A DNA stretch of 64,000 nucleotides from an uncultured Bacteroides sp. Its GTDB lineage: Bacteria > Bacteroidota > Bacteroidia > Bacteroidales > Bacteroidaceae. Where the stretch lies: NCBI GenBank assembly GCA_902388495.1, contig CABMPP010000011.1, forward strand, positions 1 to 64,000, given 5' to 3'. The position numbers and the translations under genes were made by a program. This document shows positions 19,947 to 29,691 of this stretch, one piece after another. Numbering within the stretch: the stretch's first letter is position 1; each line of letters begins with the position of its first letter. Below the pieces are notes generated by a model. The model was given only the letters and a program-made list of their open reading frames with translations, searched no databases and was not told the origin of the DNA.

Positions 19947-22094
19947 ATGAAACGAATTTTACTACTATCTATTGCTTGTTGTGCTCTGAGCGTGGCTCTG
20001 TCGGCACAAGAGAAAACCGGCAGTACAACTTCTTCTGACGATGACCGCATCCTCAGTGCCGACAGTCTTATCACGGCAGATGCCCGCCTGGACAGCCTCT
20101 ACCAAACTTTGCCGGAGGTAATGGTTACCGGAGAACGCCCCATCGTGAAAGCCGCACAAGGCAAACTGGTGTACGACCTGCCCCGGCTTATTCAGAACCT
20201 TCCCGTAGACAATGCCTACGATGCCGTGAAAGAACTCCCCGGCGTGATAGAAATGGACGGTAATCTGCAACTGGCAGGACAAAGCGTCACCGTCATTCTA
20301 GACGGCAAGGTGACTACGCTCAGCGCCGACCAGCTTAATGCCCTGCTCCGAAGCATTCCCGCCAGTCGCATTGAGAATGCGGAAGTGATGTACAACGCCC
20401 CGGCACGCTATCAGGTGCGCGGTGCGCTCATCAATATCACGCTGAAACAATCGATAGGCGGCCCAAGCACCCTGCAGGGCGAAGTCTACGGCAAGTATCG
20501 CCAAAGCCACAACGAGGGCTTTGAGGAACGCGCCAGCTTGGTGTACAGCAAAAATAAATTCTCTACTGATTTTCTTTACTCGCACAGCCACGGCCGGGGG
20601 TACTCTACCACCGACAAAGAGGCTCTGCACTCTCTGGCAGACGGCTCGGTGCACCCCATGACTATAGATGAGGTGCACCAAGGCCGCTCCCATACCCATA
20701 ACTTCCGTGTGGGAGCAGATTATAACATTGCCAAAGACCATCAGTTGAGCTTTGTTTATAACGGCAAGTACGTCACTTCTCATAACAACACGAGTATTGC
20801 CGGCACGCAAGTTTCCACCACCCGCAGCAACAGCACCGACTGGCTGCATAACGGTCGCCTGGATTACCGCACGCCTTTCGGGCTGAAAGCCGGTGCCGAG
20901 TTGACCTATTACCGTTCTCCCTCCGACCAGTTGCTGCACAGCCACCTGCAGGACAAAGAACTGGACTTCTATACCGAAGATTGCCAACGCATCAACCGCT
21001 GGAAGTTCTTCCTCGCCCAGGAACACGACTTGGGGCAGGGCTGGGGACTGAACTACGGTGCCATCTATACCACCAGCGTCGATAATAGCTACCAATACTA
21101 CTATGATCCCGCAACTGGCGGACAGCTCGAATCTTCCGGTTCCATCAGCAATATGAAGTCTCGTCGCCGCGAACAGACGTTGAACTTCTACGCCGGCTTC
21201 AACAAGAGCTTCGGCGACAAGCTGTCGCTGGATGCTTCTCTGGCCGTGGAGCATTACAAGACGGTGGTATGGAATCAGTGGGACTGGTATCCTACCATCA
21301 ACTTGAATTACAACCCTGCACCCGGCCACATGCTGCAACTGGCCTTGAGCAGCGACAAGGATTATCCCGATTATTGGGCTGTGCAAGACGCTATCTCTTA
21401 TATCGGCGGAGAATATTCCGAACTGCATGGCAATCCATTCCTGAAACCGGCACAAGACTACCAGCTTCAGTTGACCTATATTTTGAAGAGTAAATACATC
21501 TTCAGTGCCTGGTTCAATCATACCAAAGATTACTCGGTACAGACCCTTTACCAGTCTTCGGAGCGGCTTGTAGAGATATACAAGGAACTGAATTTTGATT
21601 ATAAGCAACAAGCAGGAATACAAGCATCTATTCCATTTAAAGTGAAGAATTGGTTGAACTCCCGTCTGACCCTTATCGGTCTGTGGCATCACGAGAAAGA
21701 CAAAGACTTCTGGGACATTCCTTTCGACCGCAAGCAGTGCTACGGCATCGCCCAGATGAACAATACTTTTACTCTCTCTACAAAGCCCGATTTGAAGCTG
21801 ACGCTTACCGGTTTTGTACATAGCAAAGCCATTCAGGGCATCTACGACCTGCCTACATCGGGTAATGTAAACGTTGCTTTGCGCTACGGTTTCGCCAAAA
21901 ACAAAGCCATCCTCAACCTCTATTGCAACGATATCTTCGAGACGGGACAGATCTCTCCGCGCATCCGCTTCAAGACGCAGAATGTGACGAACCATTACTC
22001 TTGCTTCCGTGAGTTCGGTGTATCGCTGACGTATAAGTTCGGCGGGTATAAGGAGAAACAACGGGAGGCGGTGGATACGTCGCGGTTTAAATAA
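19947..22094 (+). CDS. TonB-receptor-like outer-membrane barrel protein (OMP_b-brl_3 type)
   Basis: 715 residues with signal peptide MKRILLLSIACCALSVALSAQ. Residues of about 50-160 form a plug-like domain (LPEVMVTGERPIVKAAQGKLVYDLPRL, VILDGKVTTLSADQLNALLRSIPASRIENAEVMYNAPARY), followed by a long barrel ending in GVSLTYKFGGY. There is no CarboxypepD-like front domain, and no SusD partner gene follows, so it is not a standard glycan-uptake pair. Such proteins are often induced by envelope or metal stress. The divergent two-component system probably controls it. Its substrate is unknown. Confidence 0.8.
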   Translation: MKRILLLSIACCALSVALSAQEKTGSTTSSDDDRILSADSLITADARLDSLYQTLPEVMVTGERPIVKAAQGKLVYDLPRLIQNLPVDNAYDAVKELPGVIEMDGNLQLAGQSVTVILDGKVTTLSADQLNALLRSIPASRIENAEVMYNAPARYQVRGALINITLKQSIGGPSTLQGEVYGKYRQSHNEGFEERASLVYSKNKFSTDFLYSHSHGRGYSTTDKEALHSLADGSVHPMTIDEVHQGRSHTHNFRVGADYNIAKDHQLSFVYNGKYVTSHNNTSIAGTQVSTTRSNSTDWLHNGRLDYRTPFGLKAGAELTYYRSPSDQLLHSHLQDKELDFYTEDCQRINRWKFFLAQEHDLGQGWGLNYGAIYTTSVDNSYQYYYDPATGGQLESSGSISNMKSRRREQTLNFYAGFNKSFGDKLSLDASLAVEHYKTVVWNQWDWYPTINLNYNPAPGHMLQLALSSDKDYPDYWAVQDAISYIGGEYSELHGNPFLKPAQDYQLQLTYILKSKYIFSAWFNHTKDYSVQTLYQSSERLVEIYKELNFDYKQQAGIQASIPFKVKNWLNSRLTLIGLWHHEKDKDFWDIPFDRKQCYGIAQMNNTFTLSTKPDLKLTLTGFVHSKAIQGIYDLPTSGNVNVALRYGFAKNKAILNLYCNDIFETGQISPRIRFKTQNVTNHYSCFREFGVSLTYKFGGYKEKQREAVDTSRFK

Positions 22095-22104
22095 GATAAA
22101 TAGT

Positions 22105-23037
22105 ATGAGAAAAAATATTCTGGTTTTTTGGGCGGTGTTAGTATATTGTATGCCGTTTGTATGGTCGCAAACATTGCCTCTTGACACCATTCCTTTTGAG
22201 ATCGGTGCAGACAATCGTATCTATGTAACCTGCTTTGTCAATGAGCGTTCTACACCTCTGCGCTTCTTGTTCGATACCGGAGCTACCGATGTGGTTATTA
22301 ATTCAAATTCCCCACGGGTAGATTCATTGGTTGTTTTTTCAAACCAGGTAGAGAACTACAGTGCCAATTCCGTTGAAATGTTGCAAGTGACTGATACTAC
22401 ACAGACTGTTCGATTAGGAAGGAGTACCGTTTCCCATCTTATGCTGGTATCTATTCCTTATCCGCCTGAGGCTTGGGATGGAGTGCTGGGGCTCAGTTTC
22501 TTTCGTTCGTTCATCGTGCGGATTGATTATGGAAGCCGGTGTATTTACCTTTACCGTCCGGAAGGATATATTCCCCCGGTTCATGCCGTCCGTCTGCCTA
22601 TAACCTATCGGCTGGATGTTCCTACTGTGCTTGTGGAGGTCAATGTGAATGGGACATCGTATCAAGTACAATTGGAGGTAGATACCGGATCGGATCGTGC
22701 ACTCGATTTGAACACTCCTTTCGTAGAGCAGCATCACTTGCGTGGCAAGCAAAAGCCCTTTGCTATTTCGCGTATTACGGGTACTATGGATGATAATGGA
22801 GTGCTTGAGAATGTATTCTTTGATTTTGTTTCTTTAGGTTGCATTACGTTGCCACGCATTCCCGGAGCTCTTTCTACTATTAAGGAAGGAGCACAAGCCA
22901 GCATGGAAATGGATGGGGTAATGGGAAATAACCTGCTGCAACGCTTTAATCAGACGTATGATTTCAAAAACGGATATCTTTATTTGGAGGTTAATAACCG
23001 TCTGTACAAGCCGTTTTATGATTTCTTGGTGAAGTAA
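22105..23037 (+). CDS. Exported retropepsin-like aspartyl protease
   Basis: 310 residues with signal peptide MRKNILVFWAVLVYCMPFVWSQ. Two Asp-Thr-Gly motifs are present: RFLFDTGATDVVIN (about residues 52-65) and LEVDTGSDRALDLN (about 192-205). Each sits in a repeated half-domain with a matching later hydrophobic-Gly segment (WDGVLGLSFFRSF and MDGVMGNNLLQRF). The gene therefore encodes both lobes of an aspartic protease in one chain, acting outside the cytoplasm. It starts 10 bp after the receptor gene, so the two are probably co-transcribed. Its natural substrate is unknown. Confidence 0.82.
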   Translation: MRKNILVFWAVLVYCMPFVWSQTLPLDTIPFEIGADNRIYVTCFVNERSTPLRFLFDTGATDVVINSNSPRVDSLVVFSNQVENYSANSVEMLQVTDTTQTVRLGRSTVSHLMLVSIPYPPEAWDGVLGLSFFRSFIVRIDYGSRCIYLYRPEGYIPPVHAVRLPITYRLDVPTVLVEVNVNGTSYQVQLEVDTGSDRALDLNTPFVEQHHLRGKQKPFAISRITGTMDDNGVLENVFFDFVSLGCITLPRIPGALSTIKEGAQASMEMDGVMGNNLLQRFNQTYDFKNGYLYLEVNNRLYKPFYDFLVK

Positions 23038-23051
23038 GATAACCTTATGGC

Positions 23052-24392
23052 TTAAATAGACGGAAACAGTAGTGTAAACATACTTCCTGTTCCGGGTTGC
23101 GAACTGACAGTGATATTGCCGCTATGTTGGTGCATGATTTGCCGGGATATTGTGAGCCCGATGCCCGAACCGGAGGGCTTGGTGGTGAAAAAGGGGACGA
23201 AGATACGTTCCAGTACATCCGGTTCGATTCCAGTTCCATCGTCCGCAACCCGCAAGTAAGGGTGGTTGGCAGGAGTAATGCCTGCGGAAAGAGTGATATA
23301 TTTCGCCTCGTTTTCGCGGGCATTCTTTATGAGGTTGATAAGGATTTGCTCAATCTGGCTCTTGTCTGCAATGATACGCAGGGAGGCTTTGGGGAGCGAG
23401 AGGTGCAGGTCGTTCTGCTCGTTCTGCATGAATTGCAGGACATCTTGCAGGATGTCTTGGGCAGTGTGCAGCTTTAGGATGGGCTGGGGCAGATGGGATA
23501 CTTCGCGATAGTTGCCGACGAAATGTACCAGTCCGTTGCCGCGGCGACTGATGGTTTGGAGCATCTGACGCATTTCATTTTTGGTTTCTTCATTGCCTTC
23601 CAGTTCTTCGATTTGCTTGGACAGTAGTTCGGTAAGGGAGATGACGGGGGTGATGGAATTCATAATCTCGTGGGTCAGTACGCGGATGAGCTTCTGCCAC
23701 GCTTCCGTTTCCTGACTGTCAAGGGCGGAGTGGATGTTCTTCATGCTGGCTATGATGAGTCGTCGGCCTTCGATGGCGAACTCCATGCCGGAGAGAGCCA
23801 GCTGAATGGCCTCTTCTGCACGGTCTATTTGGAGTACGGAGAGGTCGCCGGCTTTCAGTTTGTACAGTCTTTCGGGCAGTTCGGAGTGGAAGAGGCGGAG
23901 GTCTTCGATGTGCCTGGGGGCTTTGAGGGCAATGTCTTCTGTATGGGAACTGATTAGTCGCTTTGCTGCTTCGTTCATCCACTCGATGGCTCCGTCGGGA
24001 GTATAGACGAGGATTGAGATGTCGATATGATTGGCAAGAGCCTGGAAGTATTGCAGACGGCTTTCTTTCTTTTGCAGGTTGCTGCGATAGTGGTCCAGGG
24101 CATCTTGCATTTCTGTTAGTAGTTCCGGTGGGAGGGAGTGGTGGTTTTCTTTTCCTTGTATTGGGGAGGAGAGGAATTCGGAATAGTGTACGGCCCAGAT
24201 GAATTGTGCCATGGCACGGGCGGAACGGAGAATATAGCGGTAGATGGAACAGGCAACGGTCAGCGTCAGGAAGATAGCGACGCATAGATTGATGTAGAAA
24301 CCGTGCAGGGCAAGCCAGGCAGTGGCGAAGCAACACGATAGCAGGGCGATAGTTAGCCAAAAAGGGGCTTTTAGCCAGGTTTGTTTTTTCAT
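23052..24392 (-). CDS. NtrY-like sensor histidine kinase
   Basis: 446 residues. Two N-terminal membrane segments (about residues 10-55) precede a PAS-like region (HIDISILVYTPDGAIEWMNEAAKRLI). The phospho-acceptor His241 is in VLTHEIMNSITPVISL, an NtrY/NtrB-type box. The ATPase domain shows the N box ILINLIKNAREN, G1 VADDGTGIEP, F box FVPFFTTKPSGSGIGLTIS. It is intact. The gene follows its regulator by 12 bp on the same strand and should phosphorylate it. Confidence 0.92.
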   Translation of the reverse strand: MKKQTWLKAPFWLTIALLSCCFATAWLALHGFYINLCVAIFLTLTVACSIYRYILRSARAMAQFIWAVHYSEFLSSPIQGKENHHSLPPELLTEMQDALDHYRSNLQKKESRLQYFQALANHIDISILVYTPDGAIEWMNEAAKRLISSHTEDIALKAPRHIEDLRLFHSELPERLYKLKAGDLSVLQIDRAEEAIQLALSGMEFAIEGRRLIIASMKNIHSALDSQETEAWQKLIRVLTHEIMNSITPVISLTELLSKQIEELEGNEETKNEMRQMLQTISRRGNGLVHFVGNYREVSHLPQPILKLHTAQDILQDVLQFMQNEQNDLHLSLPKASLRIIADKSQIEQILINLIKNARENEAKYITLSAGITPANHPYLRVADDGTGIEPDVLERIFVPFFTTKPSGSGIGLTISRQIMHQHSGNITVSSQPGTGSMFTLLFPSI

Positions 24393-24404
24393 ACAAAGCC
24401 TTAT

Positions 24405-25811
24405 TTATAATTTAAACTTCTCAATCCTTCTATAAAGTGATGTTCTCGTTATTCCCAACATTTCTGCTGCTAACGTGATATTACCACCACAGATGCGGAG
24501 TACTTCGTTGATGTTCTCCCGTTCCACCCGTTCCAGGTTATATCTCTCTTTCTCGGAAACCACACCTTGCGGCTGTCGGTTCTGTAAGTTGAAATCTTCT
24601 GCTGCCAGCAGTGTGCCGTTAGAGAGAATGACGGCACGTTCGATGGCATGCTCCAACTCCCGCACATTGCCCGGCCAACGATAAAGCTGCATCTGCTTTC
24701 GCGCCTCTTTCGATATGCTGCGTAGGTCTTTCTTATATTTCTTTTTGTAGCGTTGCAGAAAGAAATCGGCAAGCAGGAACAAATCGTTCCCCCGTTCGCG
24801 CAGGGGAGGAATGCGGATCTCAATCGTGTTGATGCGGTATAACAAATCCTGGCGGAATTGTCCGTTGTCAATAGCAGCATATAAATCTGTATTCGTAGCG
24901 CAGATCAATCGTACATCTACCGGGTAAGAAGTTGTAGAACCCAGCCGGGAACTTCTTCGCTGCTCAATGACAGAAAGTAACTTAGCTTGTAGCGGCAAGT
25001 TTAAGTTGCCTATTTCGTTCAGAAACAGAGTGCCTCCCGAAGCTACTTCAACCCGTCCCGGTTTACTTCTATGCGCATCGGTGAAAGCTCCTTTCTCGTA
25101 GCCGAAAAGCTCGCTCTCGAATAGAGTTTCGGGGATGCTGCCCAAGTCAATCGGCACATATACTTCCTTCTTTCGGGGAGATTGTTCATAAACGTACCGG
25201 GCTATCAGGTCTTTTCCAGTTCCGTTTTCTCCCAATAGCAGGAGGTTGGCATCCGTTTCGGAGAACTTTCGTATCGTACTGAAGATGGCCTGCATAGCTG
25301 CCGATTCTCCGATAACCTTTGTCGGTTCGGCAGGTGCGGAGAGTGTTTCGGCTTGTTCTTTCAATGTCTCTTGTTGTTTCTTCAGTTTATCCTTCTGCAT
25401 CTTCAGGTTTTCCACTTCCGCACGGCTGAAACTGAGTTGTATGGCGGATGATACGGTAGCCAGTAACTTCTCATTCTGCCACGGTTTCGGTATAAAGTCC
25501 GTAGCTCCTTGTTTGATGGCTTGCACCGCCTTTTCTGTATCGGCATAGGCGGTGATGAAGATAACCACTGCTTTTGCATCCAACTTCAGAATCTCTTCCA
25601 GCCAATGAAAGCCTTCCTTTCCGCTGACTGCATCGCGTCGGAAGTTCATATCCAGCAGAATCACATCGAAATGGTTGCGGGAGATAAGGGGTAACAGTTC
25701 CCGCGGATCAGAAAGGACCGTGATGCTTTCTGCCAATGAGCGCAACAGCATTTTCAGGGTGAAGAGGATATCTTCGTTGTCATCTACAATCAGTATTCTG
25801 CCTCGTTTCAT
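24405..25811 (-). CDS. NtrC-type sigma-54-dependent response regulator
   Basis: 468 residues from the ATG at 25809-25811 (MKRGRILIVDDNEDILF); an ATG 17 codons upstream is less likely. Domains in order are a receiver (phospho-acceptor Asp in VILLDMNF), a linker coiled coil, an AAA+ domain with Walker A GENGTGKD, the sigma-54 contact loop GAFTDA, Walker B-type GGTLFLNEIGNL and the R-finger region. The C-terminal Fis-type HTH is GGNITLAAEMLGITRTSLYRRI. It activates sigma-54 promoters from upstream sites, and one such promoter with two palindromes lies in the adjacent divergent region. It is probably autoregulated too. Confidence 0.95.
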   Translation of the reverse strand: MKRGRILIVDDNEDILFTLKMLLRSLAESITVLSDPRELLPLISRNHFDVILLDMNFRRDAVSGKEGFHWLEEILKLDAKAVVIFITAYADTEKAVQAIKQGATDFIPKPWQNEKLLATVSSAIQLSFSRAEVENLKMQKDKLKKQQETLKEQAETLSAPAEPTKVIGESAAMQAIFSTIRKFSETDANLLLLGENGTGKDLIARYVYEQSPRKKEVYVPIDLGSIPETLFESELFGYEKGAFTDAHRSKPGRVEVASGGTLFLNEIGNLNLPLQAKLLSVIEQRRSSRLGSTTSYPVDVRLICATNTDLYAAIDNGQFRQDLLYRINTIEIRIPPLRERGNDLFLLADFFLQRYKKKYKKDLRSISKEARKQMQLYRWPGNVRELEHAIERAVILSNGTLLAAEDFNLQNRQPQGVVSEKERYNLERVERENINEVLRICGGNITLAAEMLGITRTSLYRRIEKFKL

Positions 25812-25889
25812 AATTTTCGGTATCAGGGCATTTATAAGTTTTTCGGTTCCTGACATGGGCAAAGATAAGGAAAGTTTTTGAAAGGAAAG

Positions 25890-25926
25890 TGTACGGAAGC
25901 GTGCATTTGGTGTACGATACCGTGCA
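25890..25926. promoter_or_regulatory. Twin TGTACG-N4-CGTGCA palindromes (candidate enhancer sites)
   Basis: Two near-perfect 16-bp palindromes lie at 25890-25905 and 25911-25926, with centres 21 bp (two helical turns) apart. They are about 55-90 bp upstream of a sigma-54 -24 element. This is the usual arrangement of binding sites for an NtrC-type activator. Confidence 0.65.
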
Positions 25927-25980
25927 TTTTTGTGTAGCTTTATTTGATTTAAAACATTGATAAATAATGGAATAAAGTTT

Positions 25981-25995
25981 TGGTATGGTTCTTGC
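25981..25995 (+). promoter_or_regulatory. Sigma-54 promoter of the ABC exporter operon
   Basis: The sequence TGGTATGGTTCTTGC fits the sigma-54 consensus TGG-N9/10-TTGC, with the invariant GG (25982-25983) and GC (25994-25995) separated by exactly 10 bp. Transcription would start near 26007, about 20 bp before the permease ATG. Confidence 0.75.
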
Positions 25996-26028
25996 GAAAC
26001 TTTCGTAGAATGACTAAAAATAGATACT

Positions 26029-28443
26029 ATGATAAAGCATTACATCAAAGTGGCGCTTCGTCTTATTAAGCGGAGTATACTTTTCTCTTCCATCAATATG
26101 CTGGGGTTTGTATTCGGTATGGCGGCGGCACTCCTTATTTATCTGTGGGTGGTGCACGAACTGACCTATGATGACTGTTTCTCTGATGTAGACCGCATTT
26201 ATCGGGCTATTGAAGTGAGGAAGGAAGCGAGCGGAGAAATAAAAGAAGCTCCGGCATCTATACGTTCGCTTGCAAAGGTTCTGAAAAAAGATTTTCCACA
26301 AGTAGAAGATGCCACTTCTATCTTGTATGCAGGAAACTACTTCATGGAAGCAGAAAACGATAAAAAAGTAAACGTAGATAAGGCCTATGTAGATACTACT
26401 TTTTTCCAAGTGTTTTCATTTCCCGTAATAGAAGGTGATCTTGCTTGTATCAGCGACAATATGAACAATATCGTCCTGGCAGAGCCGGTAGCACGGAAGC
26501 TTTTTGGCAATGCCTCGGCTGTGGGAAAGAAGCTTTCCGAATCTATGTTTAAAGATTTCAAAACAGTATATACGGTTGTGGCCGTTGTGAAGATTCCGAC
26601 AAAGAGCCATATTCGCTTTGATGTAGCTGTCCCTATTGATGGCTATATGTATGGAGCGCACGGTTGGAGTTGGGATGCCCCTTGCCGTGATGGATTACAT
26701 GTATATTTAAAAATGAAATCGGGTGATAATGGCAAAATGTATCGACAAGAACAGGAAAACATGAGCCGCGCTCTTCGTTATTTCGGAGAGAAACATGCCT
26801 TGCTGCGTTTCCAGCCGGTCAGTGATATCTATCTGCATACTACTTTCCCCGATCCGAATGTAAAGAACCATGGCAATATGGCAACTATTTATCTGTTTAT
26901 AGCTCTGGCCTTATTGGTTATTTTCATGGGTGCCTTTAACTTTACAACACTTTCTACGGCACGTGCATCTTTGCGCTACAAAGAAATAGGAGTGCGGAAG
27001 GTGACGGGAGCTAAAAGGAAAACACTGATCAGGCAGTTCCTTTTAGAAAGTCTGGTACAAGCATTCATTTCCTTGGTATTAGCTCTGGCGTTGACGGAAC
27101 TGATGCTACCGCTGTTCAACCGGTTTATGGGTGTTGACATATCTCTAAGTCTGCATTGGAGTGTTATATTTTATATCTTGTTCGGTATTGTCGGAGTGGG
27201 ATGCTTGGCGGGCAGTTATCCGGCGTTCTATCTTTCTTCCATTAATCCACTGCTTGCTTTCAAAGGCGGACAGAAGACAGGTCGGAAAGGAGGGCTTATC
27301 AAGGGACTGGTATGTGTACAGTTTATCATAGCCCTTGTGCTGATGTTAATGACTTCTATTGTATTCAAGCAACTTCATTATATGCAGAACAAGGATCTGG
27401 GACTTGATAAAGAAAACGTAGTATCGGTCTATACTAATCTATGGTACAATGTTGCGGAGTTTAAGCAGGAATTATTAAGGAATCCGAGTGTGAGGAGTGT
27501 TTCAATGGGAGCACCGATTGAAAGTTTTGAAGAAAACACAGAGAACAGAAATGGTACGTTGGCTCGTTGGACGGATGTAGACGGTAGGGAAGACTCCCTG
27601 AAGATAGTCGTGCTTTATGCAGATGCCGATTTTGTGAAAACCTTCAATCTGAACTTGTTGAAAGGCGAATTGATGGATGCTGATTTTGATCACTATTGGG
27701 GGAATACCACCCCTTCTGTCATCATCAATGAGGCTGCCTGGAAAGCTATGAAAGTAGCTGATCCTATCGGGATGGAGTTGCAGATATTCTACTGGGCCAA
27801 ATTGCGTATAGTGGGAGTTGTGAATAATTTCAATTTTCAGTCTTTACGCGAGGAAATTAAACCTGCAGTGCTATACTATACACCAGAGAGCTTGCAGTAT
27901 CTGCACATTAAGATAGCTCCCGAACATCGGCAGGAAACACTGAAGTTCATACAGGATAAATATGAAGAAATGGCTGCCCGTGATGACCTTATCGTCAAAG
28001 GGTTCCGTTATCAATTCTTCTCCGATGCCTTGAATAAAAATTACGCCAAAGAGCAACAACAAAGTCGCATGTTATTGTTTTTCACTATACTTGCTATTGT
28101 CATTGCCATGATGGGAGTATTTGGTTTGGTTGCCCTCTCTACGGAGCAGCGGACCAAGGAAATCGGCATCCGCAAAGTGAACGGTGCGCATTCCGACCGT
28201 ATTGTACGGATGTTCTGCCGCGAATACCTAAAGTGGGTAGGGATTGCTTTCGTCATAGCCTGCCCTATGGGATATTTGCTCATGAGCCGTTGGCTGAGTG
28301 AGTTTGCCTATCAGACGGGCATCAGCTGGTGGCTGTTCCTGCTGGCCGGAATTATTATTGCAGGTATCACCTTGCTGACGGTTATCGGACAGACGTGGAG
28401 GAAAGCATCGCAGAACCCGGTGAAGTCATTAAGATTTGAATAA
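26029..28443 (+). CDS. FtsX/MacB-type ABC transporter permease
   Basis: 804 residues. An N-terminal membrane helix (SSINMLGFVFGMAAALLIYLWVVHELTYD) is followed by a large periplasmic MacB-like domain, then two blocks of FtsX-type helices. The first is around residues 290-425 and contains STARASLRYKEIGVRKVTGA. The second is around 680-790 and contains STEQRTKEIGIRKVNGA. Each holds the conserved 'KEIGIRKV-x-GA' cytoplasmic loop. Such duplicated permeases work as mechanotransducers exporting peptides, lipoproteins or drugs with an ATPase like the one encoded 26 bp downstream. Expression is likely sigma-54 dependent. Confidence 0.9.
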   Translation: MIKHYIKVALRLIKRSILFSSINMLGFVFGMAAALLIYLWVVHELTYDDCFSDVDRIYRAIEVRKEASGEIKEAPASIRSLAKVLKKDFPQVEDATSILYAGNYFMEAENDKKVNVDKAYVDTTFFQVFSFPVIEGDLACISDNMNNIVLAEPVARKLFGNASAVGKKLSESMFKDFKTVYTVVAVVKIPTKSHIRFDVAVPIDGYMYGAHGWSWDAPCRDGLHVYLKMKSGDNGKMYRQEQENMSRALRYFGEKHALLRFQPVSDIYLHTTFPDPNVKNHGNMATIYLFIALALLVIFMGAFNFTTLSTARASLRYKEIGVRKVTGAKRKTLIRQFLLESLVQAFISLVLALALTELMLPLFNRFMGVDISLSLHWSVIFYILFGIVGVGCLAGSYPAFYLSSINPLLAFKGGQKTGRKGGLIKGLVCVQFIIALVLMLMTSIVFKQLHYMQNKDLGLDKENVVSVYTNLWYNVAEFKQELLRNPSVRSVSMGAPIESFEENTENRNGTLARWTDVDGREDSLKIVVLYADADFVKTFNLNLLKGELMDADFDHYWGNTTPSVIINEAAWKAMKVADPIGMELQIFYWAKLRIVGVVNNFNFQSLREEIKPAVLYYTPESLQYLHIKIAPEHRQETLKFIQDKYEEMAARDDLIVKGFRYQFFSDALNKNYAKEQQQSRMLLFFTILAIVIAMMGVFGLVALSTEQRTKEIGIRKVNGAHSDRIVRMFCREYLKWVGIAFVIACPMGYLLMSRWLSEFAYQTGISWWLFLLAGIIIAGITLLTVIGQTWRKASQNPVKSLRFE

Positions 28444-28469
28444 TAATCATCCTTAAAATAGTAACAGAC

Positions 28470-29147
28470 ATGATAAAGACAATCAGCCTAAGCAAAATAT
28501 TCCGCACCGAAAGCGTGCAAACCACCGCCTTGAACGAAGTAAGCCTTGAAATCAACGAAGGAGAGTTTGTAGCTATCATGGGACCTTCCGGTTGCGGAAA
28601 GTCCACATTACTGAATATGTTGGGACTGCTCGACAATCCTACCTCCGGCGAACTTTGGTTCCTGGATCAGGAAGTTTCCCGTTATTCTGAAAACAACCGG
28701 ACGGACTTGCGTAACGGCAATATTGGTTTCGTCTTTCAAAGTTTCAACCTGATAGATGAACTGACCGTTTTTGAAAACGTAGAGCTTCCTTTATTGTATG
28801 CCGGTGTCTCCACTCGCGAACGTGTGGAACGTGTGAATCGGGCTTTAGAACGGATGCAGATTGCTCATCGCACGGAGCATTATCCGCAGCAACTTTCGGG
28901 TGGTCAGCAGCAGCGTGTCGCCATTGCCCGTGCCATCGTCACCAATCCCCGCATTATCCTTGCCGATGAACCTACAGGTAATCTGGATTCGACAAACGGT
29001 AACGAAGTAATGTCTTTGCTGAAAGAATTGAATCAGGATGGCACTACTGTTGTAATGGTTACTCACTCGGAAGAGAATGCCCGCGAAGCAGGGCGAATCG
29101 TCCGGATGATGGACGGGTGCATACTGACGGAAAGGTACCGCAGTTGA
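28470..29147 (+). CDS. MacB/LolD-type ABC transporter ATPase
   Basis: 225 residues. Walker A is GPSGCGKST (about residues 39-47), the Q-loop is [11 protein letters not shown], the signature is LSGGQQQR and Walker B is [13 protein letters not shown], with the H-loop in [11 protein letters not shown]. The protein is an energising subunit for the permease encoded just upstream. The short spacing and shared sigma-54 promoter suggest one operon controlled by the NtrC-type regulator. Confidence 0.95.
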   Translation: MIKTISLSKIFRTESVQTTALNEVSLEINEGEFVAIMGPSGCGKSTLLNMLGLLDNPTSGELWFLDQEVSRYSENNRTDLRNGNIGFVFQSFNLIDELTVFENVELPLLYAGVSTRERVERVNRALERMQIAHRTEHYPQQLSGGQQQRVAIARAIVTNPRIILADEPTGNLDSTNGNEVMSLLKELNQDGTTVVMVTHSEENAREAGRIVRMMDGCILTERYRS

Positions 29148-29173
29148 ACAATAAAACGATCGAGGTTAAACTA

Positions 29174-29217
29174 TATTAGTCAAACATTTGACTAATTAAA
29201 GAATTTCTTTTACCTTT
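29174..29217 (+). promoter_or_regulatory. marR promoter with overlapping MarR-type palindrome
   Basis: A perfect palindrome at 29174-29195 has half-sites ATTAGTCAAA and TTTGACTAAT separated by CA. The right half contains the TTTG of a -33 element (29186-29189). A TACCTTTG -7 box follows at 29210-29217, 20 bp later. A bound MarR dimer would block the promoter, giving autorepression of the efflux operon. Confidence 0.75.
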
Positions 29218-29247
29218 GCGCCCGTTTTTAAGGTAAAAAGAAGATTT

Positions 29248-29691
29248 ATGCAAAAAGAAGGTGCAGAGTTTAGAGAACTACAACTGCAAATATTCCGTAC
29301 GCGTATGGCGTTTCGTCGTTGTATGCAGCGTACGTTGAAGAAGAAGGAGGCGGGTATCACGTTTGAAATGTTGCAAGTGCTGAGTTGCTTATGGCGTGAG
29401 CAAGGCATTACGCAACAAGTGCTTGCCGAACGCACGGCAAAAGACAAAGCTTGCTTGACCAACCTGATGGGAAATCTGGAAAAGAAGGGATACGTCTGCC
29501 GGAAAGAAGGTTCGCAAGACCGTCGTAGCAAACTTGTGTTTCTTACTCCCGAAGGAGAACAGTTCTGGAAAGACCTGCTCCCGGTATTAGATGAAGTCTA
29601 TACACAAGTAGGGCATATTATCGGATTGGATAACATCGAGACGATGTTATCAGGATTAAAAAATGTACACGATGTATTGGAAAGTTTATAA
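29248..29691 (+). CDS. MarR-family transcriptional repressor
   Basis: 147 residues with a winged-helix core: TFEMLQVLSCLWREQGITQQVLAERTAKDKACLTNLMGNLEKKGYVCRKEGSQDRRSKLVFLTPEGE. The wing (DRRSKLVFLT) is characteristic of MarR proteins, which usually leave DNA when a small phenolic or drug ligand binds. The gene heads the efflux operon and overlaps the tolC-like start by 29 bp. The palindrome just upstream is the likely operator, so the operon should be induced by its own substrates. Confidence 0.92.
   Translation: MQKEGAEFRELQLQIFRTRMAFRRCMQRTLKKKEAGITFEMLQVLSCLWREQGITQQVLAERTAKDKACLTNLMGNLEKKGYVCRKEGSQDRRSKLVFLTPEGEQFWKDLLPVLDEVYTQVGHIIGLDNIETMLSGLKNVHDVLESL

Noticed and set aside
20298..22214. 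638-codon minus-strand frame opposite the receptor-like gene
   Set aside because: The plus-strand gene has a signal peptide, plug and barrel with a continuous reading; the antisense frame has none.
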